Position numbers and translations under genes: made by a program | Notes under the pieces: model-generated | Seen by the model: only the letters and a program-made list of their open reading frames with translations | Databases searched by the model: none | Told to the model about the DNA's origin: nothing | In this document: piece after piece, positions 44,464 through 54,075 of the stretch | Layout of the letters: each line of letters starts with the position of its first letter | How positions within the stretch are numbered: position 1 is the stretch's first letter | Source: Skeletonema tropicum | Lineage: Eukaryota > Bacillariophyta > Thalassiosirophyceae > Thalassiosirales > Thalassiosiraceae | Assembly: GCA_037178625.1 (NCBI GenBank) | Contig: CM074146.1 | Location: 930,001-994,000, forward strand | DNA: 64,000 nt | Reading direction: 5' to 3'

Positions 44464-45252
44464 AGGGTAAATAAATAGGGTATGTCACAAGGAGTGTGAC
44501 GCTTACCGTCTCGTGGTCAAACTCAACTTTGTCACAAGGGCCATGTTTACGTATTCCTACGTTGTACCTAGTACTGTTCACAAATGTTCAGGTACACTCC
44601 TAAGTGAAGGTGCCGATACGACTTTGTGTTACCTATGGTTGAGTCTCGCTTGCCTCGTCGTTTCCCGTCATTGAAAGCTCGAATTGATCATTCACCGCTC
44701 AAGGCAACGGCTACCCTACGGCTACCATGGTCGACACTGCCGCTGCTGAAATAGACCTAGTTATTAGCCGTAATATGGGACGATTGATGGCTGATCGTTA
44801 CTATGGATTATTATGTTTATGTTATCGTGCTTGGATCCAGCAGAAACGCTCGATGGGACGTTCAGTAAGCACTGTTCAGTGGCCGGCGCTCGCCGGACGT
44901 CACCGTCTAATATTGCCTCCATGCTGCCTTCCCATGAGGTATTTGGCAGCGGCGAGGGCGTCAACACCAACATAATAATCCATAGTAACGATCAGCCACC
45001 GATCGGCCCATAGGTCGGCTGTTAACTTGGTCTATTTCAACAGCGGCAACGTAGACCATGGTTGCCTGCCTCGATGAGCGGCGTGTTGGCTGTGTGGGGC
45101 TTGCGTGTTGGTGCTGGTCATCTTGTTGACCGGCACTGACTTTCGTATCTGAGTTTGACCACGAGACGGTAAATCCGAATTTATTTTTTCACGCGTAAAC
45201 CTCAAGGTGGAGATTTCCCGCCAAAATTTGAGTCATACCCTATTTATTTACC
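44464..45252. repeat. Long foldback (inverted-repeat) element
   Basis: The outer arms GGGTAAATAAATAGGGTATG (44464) and its complement (45233-45252) pair, as do CCGTCTCGTGGTCAAACTCA (44505) and its complement (about 45150). Inner arms at 44694-44820 and 44966-45066 also pair (for example CATGGTCGAC...TAGACC with its mirror). The whole could fold into one long hairpin. No coding capacity is seen. Confidence 0.75.
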
Positions 45253-45281
45253 CTTGCCCTGCACGTCCACTTTCTTGTGAT

Positions 45282-46666
45282 GTACCGTCTTTACCTTAGA
45301 TCGTGTCCGGATTTTTCTATTGTCCGCACTGTTTTTCCAGGGGTAAGGACGTGTCCGCATCCTTTTTCGCGGTAGTGTCCGCCCTCAACCGGACACTTTC
45401 TAGCACATTTTGCTGCGCTTTGGCAGATCCAACACACCGACCATGAGACCTGAGAATTCTTGTCCCAAAAAAAAACATTTTTGCCCCGGATCCAAAAACT
45501 CAAAAAATCACAGAACACGATGACGCTATCGATGCATTGACAATACCTCTAACACCGTCGCAAAACCATCTATAGACTCATAAGCATAGATCCTAGACCT
45601 ATTTTCAACACTGATTCGAATGGTGTTGTCCGTGACTAGCGATATCCAACGTGTATTGACGTATCGACCCTTACATCAGCGGCACTTTTTCACCCTCCAA
45701 ACCGACATATCGATTTGTAACCGTCGATACAGAACGATATCACTGCAAATAACACCATGGTGTGTTACCTAGTAGGGGGCGGTGATTGGAGGATATTTAA
45801 TGTCACTGCACTCGTGGTCTAACATAATATAGGCCAAGAGAGGTTCAATTAAATCTCCCATTAGACTCTGCAATCTCAGGGGTCAACAATGTTCATTCAT
45901 TCCAGTAAATCAAATAAGTGGCGGAGAAACATTACCCTGATATGTTCCTTTGGTCATGCACCTCATTAAATGTCTACTCTAGAGATGATAAACAATTTAC
46001 ATTACATGTGCTTCCCAGCAATTATTACTTAATCAATCAAGTAAGAGTTGCTCTACGGAAATCCAGTAATAAAGAAAGATGTTGTAGCTGCCAATTCGAT
46101 TACCACCAGATCATGTTTAGTGCACCTCTTTCCGTCATTCGACTGCTTGGTTTTGGGTTGCGTTCATTTCCTCCAGTCGTACAAGTCGTTACAATTGTAT
46201 GATCGTAGGAATAATTGCACACCAACACGTCCATCTCCACTTGTATCTTAAGCCTATACACCCCTAACAGGATCATTGATTGTTTTGTTTTCGCAGAATT
46301 CATATAAAAGCTTTCCTCACAATCTCTCTTCCAATTCACAAGACTCGGGCAGCCTCGCCCATATTACCCAGCACGGATATTATTACCACAACGAAGTATT
46401 AGCACCATCTTGAAGATGTGGAAAATGGGAACGAAGACGACTTTGAAATGATAGATAGTGCATTTGGCATCATTGACGACGAGGACGAAGGCAATGCGCA
46501 GTTGGATTAGATTAATTTAAGTATTTGTTGTTAGACGTTTACTAAGAAACGCTTGAAAGTGTCCGGATTCTAGAATGTGTCCGTGCATCCACGCAGGGGG
46601 GTGAACATGTCCGGACTGCAATAGTGGGGTTATGTACACGGACACGATCTAAGGTATAGACGGTAC
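45282..46666. mobile_element. TIR element with GTGTCCG subterminal repeats
   Basis: The left end GTACCGTCTTTACCTTAGAT and, complemented, the right end GTACCGTCTATACCTTAGAT continue into CGTGTCCG. Within about 120 bp of each end the word TGTCCG occurs four or more times in either orientation, a layout like transposase-binding subterminal repeats. The palindromic GTAC at the edges hides the target duplication. An acidic coding-like tail (FEMIDSAFGIIDDEDEG then stop) lies near 46443-46510. Other internal frames are broken. Confidence 0.75.
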
Positions 46667-46811
46667 GTCCTTGAAGGGTTATCCTTTAAATATTTATTGG
46701 TAACTTTACTCTTATGTATAACAGCCTCATCCTACTGCTTATTGGTAAGTCCTATTAAGTATGTACCACAGCCAGGGACGGTTAACAAAAATTTAAATTG
46801 ATAATTTAGTT

Positions 46812-47096
46812 TCAATTGGCTACAGGTGCTGCATTTGCAGGAGGAGTGTTGATGAAATTAGAAGTGTTACATGTATTTTTGGGTCCTCGACTATTTTGGC
46901 CATACAATGATTTTCTAGCAAGGTCAAAGACTGCATCTCTCTCTGTATTAGTCAAAAATTGAGATGCCTTAGTCACTTCGTCCACTGCCTTTAATTGGCG
47001 GTACTTGGATAATTCCGCAAGAGTAATGCCAGTATCCACTTCTTTTGTTTGATGGCCAGAACTTTGATGATTCTTTGATGGACCGGTTGACATGGT
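46812..47096 (-). CDS. Small hypothetical protein inside the composite element
   Basis: 94 residues from MSTGPSKNHQSSGHQ. The central helix-like part (LAELSKYRQLKAVDEVTKAS) followed by NTERDAVFDLARKSLYGQ looks like folded protein, with a Asn/Pro/Ala-rich tail. Family not recognised. It lies in the unique part of the 5.1 kb element and might be one of its own genes. Confidence 0.4.
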   Translation of the reverse strand, partial: TMSTGPSKNHQSSGHQTKEVDTGITLAELSKYRQLKAVDEVTKASQFLTNTERDAVFDLARKSLYGQNSRGPKNTCNTSNFINTPPANAAPVAN

Positions 47097-47589
47097 GGTT
47101 TGATGCAAAATGAAATAAATCTTCTGTGAATTGTTACGTTCGTAATAGATCGGTGGTGGTCATTGAGGGTAGAATTATATAATTTCTAGATGTCTGGAGA
47201 AAGGTTGCCGAGACATTATTTGAAAACAAACACAGCCAAAGCCATTAAGTAAACCTCGATTTATGAGGTGGTAGACGCAAGGATTAACCAAGCATCTAAG
47301 GCCCAGTCGCTGCTTGTTGTTTTGGCAAATTGATCTCTTTCACCTCACTCACAACCGCTGGACCGAAAAGATAAGGGACACTATCAACAGCAGAAAAAGT
47401 AGAATAATCCATAGGATGTCATGTTGAATGTGCCAGCCAAGTTGTTGATGGGCCGGTGCGTGTTGGTTCGTTTTGGGTTTTGGGAGGTTGTGAGATGTGA
47501 GTGCCGTCACTGCCTTCCCCGCCATACTTAGAGGGCTATGGGTACTGCTACAATGGGCAGTGCCGTTTTGATAAATTGCAAAACAACAA

Positions 47590-47769
47590 GCATTACACAT
47601 GACGTGCATTTGGCATGCACATGACGTACATTTGGCATTTTGAGTTTGGGCAAAGATCCCGGTGGACGTGAATTTCAATGGGATCTAATGGCAGTTTGAA
47701 CGGTGATTGTATAATCGCTATTTATGCGCTAAATTTGGACGTACATTTGGCATACACATGACGTGCATT
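47590..47769. repeat. Satellite-like repeats with TGACGT words (left block)
   Basis: Several copies of a unit of about 21-22 bp, roughly CATGACGTACATTTGGCATC. The LTR element was inserted in one copy (target GCATT). The block continues at 49358-49515. Confidence 0.8.
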
Positions 47770-49357
47770 TGTTAGATTACACGTACGTAGATACAAGTAG
47801 AGTACGGAAATAGGAAATACTCTAATCATTATCTTTTATCTCCTATCTAATCTATCAATAGCATCGATTGGAAGTAGGGAGATCGAGGATACTAACAGGT
47901 TATAGAGCCTATACAATCACCAACAATGAAGTTCATTTATGCCATAATTCCATTTGTGAATTTGGCAACCAACGAATTTGTTGGCGGCGCAACTCATGCG
48001 CTATTAAACAAAATTGTCATTGCCACACCTCCACAAGGTACATGCCATGACAATATTATTAACGGAGCAACAACACTACGTGTAGATTCACCAACATTTA
48101 TCAGTGACACACCTCCTACAAAGCAAACAACATCAATTAGGTACTTACCAGTCGAGGACGCCGACGATGTGTACGCAGCCCATGATAACATGCTACACAA
48201 CTTGGATACTCTTATTAACACCTTTGACGACTCTGAGCAATCTACTCAGTATGAACCATTTAATTATGAAGACAGTGACGAGTATGAGGAATTAGTAGAA
48301 ACTCTTCCACAACTCCAACACGACCTGGAAACAGCGGGGAAGATTTTTTTAGCAGCAACTCAGCGAAATCATATTGCATTTGAGGTTGAGGACGAATACA
48401 ATACTGATGAAGAAGAGAGTTTCATGAAGCTTGAACCGAAGGTTGAGGACGAATACAATACTGATGAAGAAGAGAGTTCCATGAAGCTTGAACCGAAGGT
48501 TGAGGACGAATACAATACTGATGAAGAAGAGAGTTCCATGAAGCTTGAACCGAAGGTTGAGGACGAATACAATACTGATGAAGAAGAGAGTTCCATGAAG
48601 CTTGAACCGAAGGTTGAGGACGAATACAATACTGATGAAGAAGAGAGCTCCATGAAGCTTGAACCGACTGAGGTTACAGCAGCGGATATAGTGCTGAATG
48701 ATAGCGCGCAGAGGACTCGTATTGGAACTAACAAAATTGAAATTGAGCAGTGGAATTGTGTTGAAACTAAGACAACTGAAGTTGAGCAGAGGAAACGTAT
48801 TGGAACTCAAACAACCGATGTTAAGCAGCGGAACTGTATTGGAACTAAGACAACCGATGTTGAGCAGAGGAAATGTATTGGACCTAAGATGAACGATGTG
48901 GATCAGCAGAATATTATTGGAACTAACTCTGGAGTGCAGGCAAAACCGTGGTCGTTTATGATTGACGAAGGTTACCTAGTGGCTGATATTCCCGTTACCT
49001 TAATGCATTCAGGCGATCAAATGGGTCTGTATGGTAGCCAGTGGAATCCTGGGATCGACCGGGGTAACCCAGATGATTCAGTTACAAAAACAACCCTTGA
49101 TTACCCCAATGATGTTGGAGACAACTTGGTCACGTCACTCATTGTAAAGTGGACTTCCTTTGTCCTTTATTGAAAGGATAGAGATGCTATTTGGTACAAT
49201 CCGATATCGACTACGTGATATCGAATTGTGGGGGGGTGTTAGATTACACGTACGTAGATACAAGTAGAGTATGGAAATACTCTAATCATTATCTTTTATC
49301 TCCTATCTAATCTATCAATAGCATCGATTGGAAGTAGGGAGATCGAGGATACTAACA
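47770..49357 (+). mobile_element. Small LTR retrotransposon, copy 2 (complete)
   Basis: 1588 bp. The 5' LTR is 47770-47897 and the 3' LTR is 49237-49357. They differ by a 7-bp duplication in the 5' LTR and one C/T change, so the insertion is young. The 5-bp target duplication GCATT lies at 47765-47769 and 49358-49362. The primer-binding-like GGTTATAGAGCC follows the 5' LTR and a GTGGGGGGG tract precedes the 3' LTR. Confidence 0.95.
47926..49173 (+). CDS. ORF of the small LTR element, copy 2
   Basis: 415 codons, starting 29 bp after the 5' LTR, with the same layout as 34540-35679. It has five 19-residue acidic units instead of three, two residues fewer at the C-terminus (a 6-bp difference), and a few substitutions (for example VADIP for VDDIP). 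No gag or pol motif is recognisable. It could be a divergent structural protein of the element or a captured host gene. Repeat units have been gained or lost in whole codon multiples, which keeps the frame. Confidence 0.75.
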   Translation: MKFIYAIIPFVNLATNEFVGGATHALLNKIVIATPPQGTCHDNIINGATTLRVDSPTFISDTPPTKQTTSIRYLPVEDADDVYAAHDNMLHNLDTLINTFDDSEQSTQYEPFNYEDSDEYEELVETLPQLQHDLETAGKIFLAATQRNHIAFEVEDEYNTDEEESFMKLEPKVEDEYNTDEEESSMKLEPKVEDEYNTDEEESSMKLEPKVEDEYNTDEEESSMKLEPKVEDEYNTDEEESSMKLEPTEVTAADIVLNDSAQRTRIGTNKIEIEQWNCVETKTTEVEQRKRIGTQTTDVKQRNCIGTKTTDVEQRKCIGPKMNDVDQQNIIGTNSGVQAKPWSFMIDEGYLVADIPVTLMHSGDQMGLYGSQWNPGIDRGNPDDSVTKTTLDYPNDVGDNLVTSLIVKWTSFVLY

Positions 49358-49515
49358 GCATTTGGCATAAAACTAATAGTTATTGGATACACATGACATG
49401 AAACTGCAGAAAAAAGCGTTACACACGACGTGCATTTGGTATGCACATGACGTACATTTGGCATCCACATGACGTACATTTGGCATCCACATGACGTACA
49501 TCCCCGGACGTGCAT
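49358..49515. repeat. Satellite-like repeats with TGACGT words (right block)
   Basis: At least three adjacent copies of the unit CATGACGTACATTTGGCATC at 49440-49500, with looser copies before them. They run directly into the right end of the 5.1 kb element. Confidence 0.8.
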
Positions 49516-49574
49516 TTTCCTCAGCTCCGAACGTGATTGCTCCCGAATCCGCATCGCAACGTTTCGTTCCCCGT

Positions 49575-49680
49575 TACAATTACCGAAAGCTTCCCGTTGA
49601 GTCGGGCGAGGGATGCCTTGGAGTGTGCTGCGAAGAAGAGTACGATGAAGGTGCAGTTGGTCATGGAGAATTGATGATGA
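49575..49680 (+). pseudogene. Duplicated 3' end of the alcohol dehydrogenase gene
   Basis: It matches 42440-42535 almost base for base (TTACCGAAAGCTTCCCGTTG through GGTCATGGAGAATT). Only the last 30 or so codons are present, so it is a truncated copy left by tandem duplication. It is preceded directly by MYND-promoter-like sequence (49537-49574). Confidence 0.9.
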
Positions 49681-49851
49681 TGTGATTTGTCGGACATAAT
49701 CTAGTATATAGTATTTAAATCTGAACTCTAAACATTATCTACAAAATTACTGTCTCTTCTCATGAAGTAGCTGATCTCACACTTCCTAATCGATTCATGT
49801 AGCACCATCAATCTAATGAATCATGTATTACATTTGAAGAGGTTACTCATG

Positions 49852-50874
49852 CTACGGCAAAGACGATATCTGATCCCAATCAAACTCATTCACCGCACTA
49901 CTGCCCTTCTTGGAAATGTACACACATACCTTTTGCAAATCTTTCATTGTAGCTATTGGAATCCCAACATTATCGTTACCGCCGCGTTCAGTACGGGTTG
50001 TTGCCAAATGATCAAAGTTGACTTGATAGTCATTTTGTAACTCATCAAATTGTGTTGTGGAAAGTGAAATGCTGCCAACATTGTGAAGGAAAGTGATGTA
50101 TTCATATGCATCGATGACACTGTCCAAGTTTGTATCAGCTTGTTGCAGTTTCATTTGACATGAGGAGTGGTCACTATTGGTTGATGTTGCTGTGTTTGTT
50201 TGTCCATTATTTGGCGATTGCTCATCGGTTGCACTTACAATTGGACCGAATAGGCCACCTATAGTTTCGGTGCTCTGTTCTGCCTCTTCAGCTGTAGATG
50301 ATGCGTCTACATTGTCAATCTTCTCAGTTGGTAAGACTTCTTCAGCCGCCATTTCATCATCCTCTGTTAGTAACAGACTGCTCTTTTCATTTGCGCCATT
50401 GTCAACACTACTCATAACCACCACTATCACCACAGTGTTGTGTTCCCCATCTTCAGCTTTAGATAATACGTCTACAATGTCGGTGTTCGTAGTTGGTGGC
50501 ACTTCTCCAGTTATTGTTTTGTCATTCTCTGTTGGCAAGAGATTGCTCTTTTCGATGGCGCTACTCTCAACGCCACTAATCTTCTCGCCGACATCAACCA
50601 CCGCAAGAGTAATGTTTTCCTTGAGCATAGTAGCATCTTCAACCACCACATCAACCTTCTCACCAGCAGAAGCAGCAGCAGCCCTCAAATAAGATTCGCT
50701 ACCACCCTGATACGGAAAACTAATCGCCACAACGACACTAAACGCCATTATAAGTACTAAAGTGAAAATGGCACGTGTCCATTTGTTGCGGTGATCACTT
50801 TCGGCACAATCTTGCATTTCATTGCTGTCATGTTGTTGAGTGAGCTGCTTTGGTTTTAATATTGAGTCTGCCAT
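49852..50874 (-). CDS. Single-pass membrane protein with one EF-hand, copy 2
   Basis: 340 residues, paralogous to 42657-43460. It has a longer N-terminus (MADSILKPKQLTQQHDSNEM), the membrane segment (IFTLVLIMAFSVVVAISFPY), and a stalk extended by an extra repeat of the Glu/Asp/Thr module (KSNLLPTENDKTITGEV and KSSLLLTEDDEMAAEEV). The same EF-hand loop DTNLDSVIDAYE and the same C-terminus follow. The canonical ligands are all present. It is flanked by a truncated dehydrogenase end on its 3' side and a truncated MYND gene on its 5' side. Function unknown; a calcium-binding membrane-anchored protein is inferred. Confidence 0.75.
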   Translation of the reverse strand: MADSILKPKQLTQQHDSNEMQDCAESDHRNKWTRAIFTLVLIMAFSVVVAISFPYQGGSESYLRAAAASAGEKVDVVVEDATMLKENITLAVVDVGEKISGVESSAIEKSNLLPTENDKTITGEVPPTTNTDIVDVLSKAEDGEHNTVVIVVVMSSVDNGANEKSSLLLTEDDEMAAEEVLPTEKIDNVDASSTAEEAEQSTETIGGLFGPIVSATDEQSPNNGQTNTATSTNSDHSSCQMKLQQADTNLDSVIDAYEYITFLHNVGSISLSTTQFDELQNDYQVNFDHLATTRTERGGNDNVGIPIATMKDLQKVCVYISKKGSSAVNEFDWDQISSLP

Positions 50875-51277
50875 TCGGATGAAGCCTCGCTGAAGCTGAG
50901 TTTGTGTGTCACGAGGCAGCGTCCAATGTACTTGAATGTAAAGCTAAAAGGTTAGGAGAATCTGTCTACGCGTTGCCTCACTGGAAAGGCAAGCAGATTG
51001 GTCGGGGGCACATGGTAGCCATTCAGCGTGTGGCAGCAATATGTACAATAATATAAGTAAGTACATGTTGTAGCATTCAGCCACTGAGAATGATGGTCAT
51101 CTTTTGTGGGTCTTCAGAAACTACCGCTAGGTCCCCAGCGGTACTCTTTTGTCATACACGAACAGACACGAACAGGCCCTGCCGGTCGTGCGTGCAACTG
51201 CTCCCGCATCGCATCGTCATTTTATTCTTTCGTTCCCTGATTTGATTGCTCAACACTCACTATCATCGTTAGCAAGC
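50875..51277. other. Divergent gap with conserved hairpin
   Basis: Upstream region of EF-hand gene 2 and of the truncated MYND copy. It contains ACCGCT...AGCGGT (51123-51142) with a changed loop relative to the other two copies of this hairpin. Confidence 0.5.
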
Positions 51278-51590
51278 ATGGGGAGGAAACGAAGTAAAGT
51301 AAAGGAAAGGAAGGCAGCCCAAGCCGCCTGGGCTGAGGAGCAGCGGCTGGAACAATTGATTGCTGAGACGGCCGAGAAATTTCAGCGGGCACGGGAAGCG
51401 GAAGATTGGTTACTTGAGCAGCAGCGCGAATTTCAGCGTCAGCAGTATGTGATGGATAATGGACCGAAATGCATGCACGGCTCTGACAAGATAGACGCAA
51501 TTAGCTCTCGGTTTGTGTATTCACATTTAATGAAGAATTTAACAAAGCAGTTTGTAAAGACCCTTATGCCGAAGCACATCTTCTCTCTTG
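51278..51590 (+). pseudogene. Truncated MYND-protein gene (5' part only)
   Basis: It starts MGRKRSKVKERKAAQAA as in the full gene at 54334 and follows it to about 51590 (CTTATGCCGAAGCACATC word), with one frame change and a shorter Gln region. Then the sequence switches abruptly to the EF-hand gene on the other strand. The zinc-binding MYND domain is absent. Confidence 0.85.
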
Positions 51591-52099
51591 CCGTCTACAT
51601 TATTGTCAGGCTGTGTAGTTGGTGAGACTTCATCAGCCGTCGTTTCATCGTTCTCTGTTAGTAATAGACTGCTCATTTCATTTGCGCTATTGTCAACACT
51701 ACTCATCTCCACACCCATCACCTCAGTGCTGTGTTCCCCATGTTCAGCTGTAGATGATGTTTAGCAGTTGGTGACACTTCTTCAGTTGTCGTTTCGTCAT
51801 CCTCTGTTGGCAACATTGCTCTTTTCGCTGGCGCTACTCTCAACGCCACTCCTCTTCTCGCCGACACCAACCACCACAAGAGTAATGTCCTCCATCACAG
51901 TGTTTTCCTCCACAGTTATGTCATCCTTTCCACCACTATCAGGAACAGCAGCAGCCCTCAAATACAAATCGCCGCTACCTTGATACGGAAAACTAATCGC
52001 CAGAGCAACACAAGCTGCCATTATGAGTACTAAAGTGAAAATGGCAAGTGTCCATTTGTTGAGGTAATCACTTTCGGCACATCTCTTGCATTTCGTCAT
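51591..52099 (-). pseudogene. Truncated EF-hand membrane-protein gene (5' half, frameshifted)
   Basis: From MTKCKRCAESDYLNKWTLAI it copies the membrane segment and early stalk of copy 1, then shifts frame near 51800. It stops at the junction with the MYND fragment at about 51590; the EF-hand half is missing. The upstream flank (52100-52385) is closest to that of copy 1. Confidence 0.85.
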
Positions 52100-52392
52100 G
52101 TGGGCTAGAGATATTAAGGTGAGAGCTGCTTTGGTTTTATTGAGTCCGGCAAGATGAAGTCTCTCTGGGGCTGAGTTTGTGTGTCACGAGGCAGCGTTCA
52201 ATGTTCGTACCTGAATTGAAAAGGCTAAAAGAGGTGAGAATCTATCTACTTTGGGTCACTGGAAGCAGACGGGGGCACATACGGTCATTCAGCGCGTGGC
52301 AGCAATATGTACAATAGCATTCAGTCAAGAATCAAGACCGTGAACGAAGAAGGGGCGGGTGTACTGAGATGAGGCTGATTACATACTTATTC

Positions 52393-54075
52393 GGCAACGT
52401 TTTCAGGCTGTGGGCTGCAACTCAGGTCACGTTGGAGCTGTAACTCAGGTAACGTTGTGATCACGTGATGCAACTCTGGTTAACGTAGGAATAGTACTAA
52501 TCCAAGATCCTTTCCATCACATATTGTGAAATCCATTATGAACGTGACATCCCAGATCTTTTGCGCGTGCGTAGGTAAATACGGCTGGAGGGCATGGGGC
52601 GTGCCCCCAATGAGACAACTTGCCCGCCTGTGAAACTTCCCGCCGAGAGAGGCAATCTCGACTGTCGGCGCTATGATGCAATATTACATCAACTTCACGA
52701 CGCATAAATCGCTGCTGATGGTAGGTCAAATAGTAATCTGGAGTGCCCGCAAGACCAAAATTTTATGCAGATTTCAATTTTGCACTCCACGGGCTGGTAG
52801 ATGCAACGGTCGCTTTCGTATTATTACATAGTTAGTACGATGCTTATGATTTTGCACATTTTTCACCACCTCACTTCACTATCATCATATAAATCCACTT
52901 ATAGTGCACAAATGCCATTCCATAGCAGTTTATCAATCAAATACTATTTAGAATGCATCAACATATATTTATTTATGTGCAAATCAAACAAATATTGATC
53001 AATCACAATCATCGTCATTTCCTTCTTGGTGGCATGCGCCCCGTACCATCCCAAGGGAAGTCTTCTTCGTACAACTCTTCAGGTACAGTGCAAGTGTCCC
53101 AAACTTTGACGTTGTTGTCTCTCATCGCTCTTCCATTAGCATCTCTTGTTATCACTAATTGATGATATTGCCTCCAAGCATCATCTGCATACTCCCTACC
53201 ACATTTCCTAGATCGCATCTTTGATTTCTTTCTCTTCCTTGGCTGGGGTACGGCAGTAGCAGGCCCGGGCTCATCTGCATCACCATCATAGTTTGTTGCA
53301 GTTATTTGCTAGTCCTCAGTATCCATTGTATCTGTAAAGGGATGCGCAACTGCCGGCATTTCAGGTTGACCAAACTCGGGAAGATACGTGACAGCTGTAG
53401 CTCGATTGGTGTGCTTATCGTGCAACACTGTGATAGCCGGAGTGTGAGGACGAAGAATGGCTGCCTCTACCGCCCTCCTCTTCATAGATTTATAGGCATC
53501 ATCCTGAAGATGACTGGCTCTTTTGTACGTCAATGTTGGCTTGGAATGACCAAGAGTATCGACCCAGCTGTTCCAACTTGTAGCGAAGTCAGACAATCTT
53601 ATTCCAGAGTACTTATCGGCTTCATAATCTGTTCCTCCCTGGAAGTTACCGCCATTGTCTTTAAAGTATTTCCACTCGTCATTTGAATGCATTCTCTCTG
53701 TCGAACGATGTCTTCTAGAGAGTTTCGACAACCAACTCGAAGAAGGAGGCATATCGATGGCAGCCTCCACTCCAGCATCAAGTCCATCATCGGAGAGATC
53801 ATCCGCAGCTGTGCTGCCGCCATACTGTCGAGCTCATCATCTACATCGGAATCGTCACCAACCTGGCTTGGCGCTTATGTGGTATCGATAATGCCAAAGG
53901 ACTTACCAGTGCACTGTAATGACTTCGATGATAAGTACCCTCTCCGGAGCGTCGCTCGGCGTCTCGTAGCATGATGTAGCATGCACATGTTTGTGGCCGG
54001 CGAGTTTTCTCCTCTTTTTTTCTCCCCTTTTTTCGCCCCCAAATTTGTTGAAGCCCACAGCCTGAAAAAATTGCC
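52393..54075. mobile_element. 1.68 kb TIR transposon with 8-bp target duplication
   Basis: A perfect 8-bp direct repeat ACTTATTC lies at 52385-52392 and 54076-54083. The left end GGCAACGTTTTCAGGCTGTG and, complemented, the right end GGCAATTTTTTCAGGCTGTG extend to about 29 bp. The size of the duplication fits hAT or a similar superfamily. It carries the interrupted ORF at 53015-53833 and interrupts sequence homologous to the EF-hand gene 1 upstream region near 43812-43835. Confidence 0.9.
53015..53833 (-). pseudogene. ORF with one in-frame TAG, carried by the 1.68 kb transposon
   Basis: The frame is open from 53833 to 53015 except for one TAG at 53309-53311. A likely start is MPPSSSWLSKLSRRH at 53752. 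Before the stop the product is protein-like (YEADKYSGIRLSDFATSWNS, then KPTLTYKRASHLQDDAYKS). After it comes a basic stretch PQPRKRKKSKMRSRK and a further folded-looking part, REYADDAWRQYHQLVITRD, ending PPRRK. I do not recognise the family. It may be a decayed transposase part or a captured gene. One base change would make about 245 continuous codons. Confidence 0.55.

Larger units (their letters stand above)
44420..49528. mobile_element. 5.1 kb composite transposon with 8-bp target duplication
   Basis: The 8-bp direct repeat GAACGTGA lies at 44412-44419 and 49529-49536. Just inside, the left end reads GAAAATGCACGTCCGGGATG and the right end is its complement (GAAAATGCACGTCCGGGGAT, then GTACGTC). 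Removing the element joins two halves of a MYND-promoter-like sequence (GTGCAAC...TGCTCCCG) as in 51195-51215. Inside are the foldback (44464-45252), the GTGTCCG element (45282-46666), satellite repeats and the LTR retrotransposon (47770-49357). The first 8-9 bp of the two ends match poorly, so the exact edges are tentative. Confidence 0.7.

Noticed and set aside
47349..47678. 109-codon minus-strand frame with a hydrophobic C-terminus
   Set aside because: Its N-terminal half is translated satellite repeat (repeated Cys/His/Met pattern), so it is probably not a gene.
48369..48734. Minus-strand frame with Ser-rich repeats inside the LTR element
   Set aside because: It is the reverse reading of the 57-bp repeat. 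The plus-strand ORF spans the element and starts just after the LTR.
49440..49500. Short regular repeats considered as a CRISPR array
   Set aside because: Units are contiguous without spacers, the genome is eukaryotic, and they are the end of a transposon.
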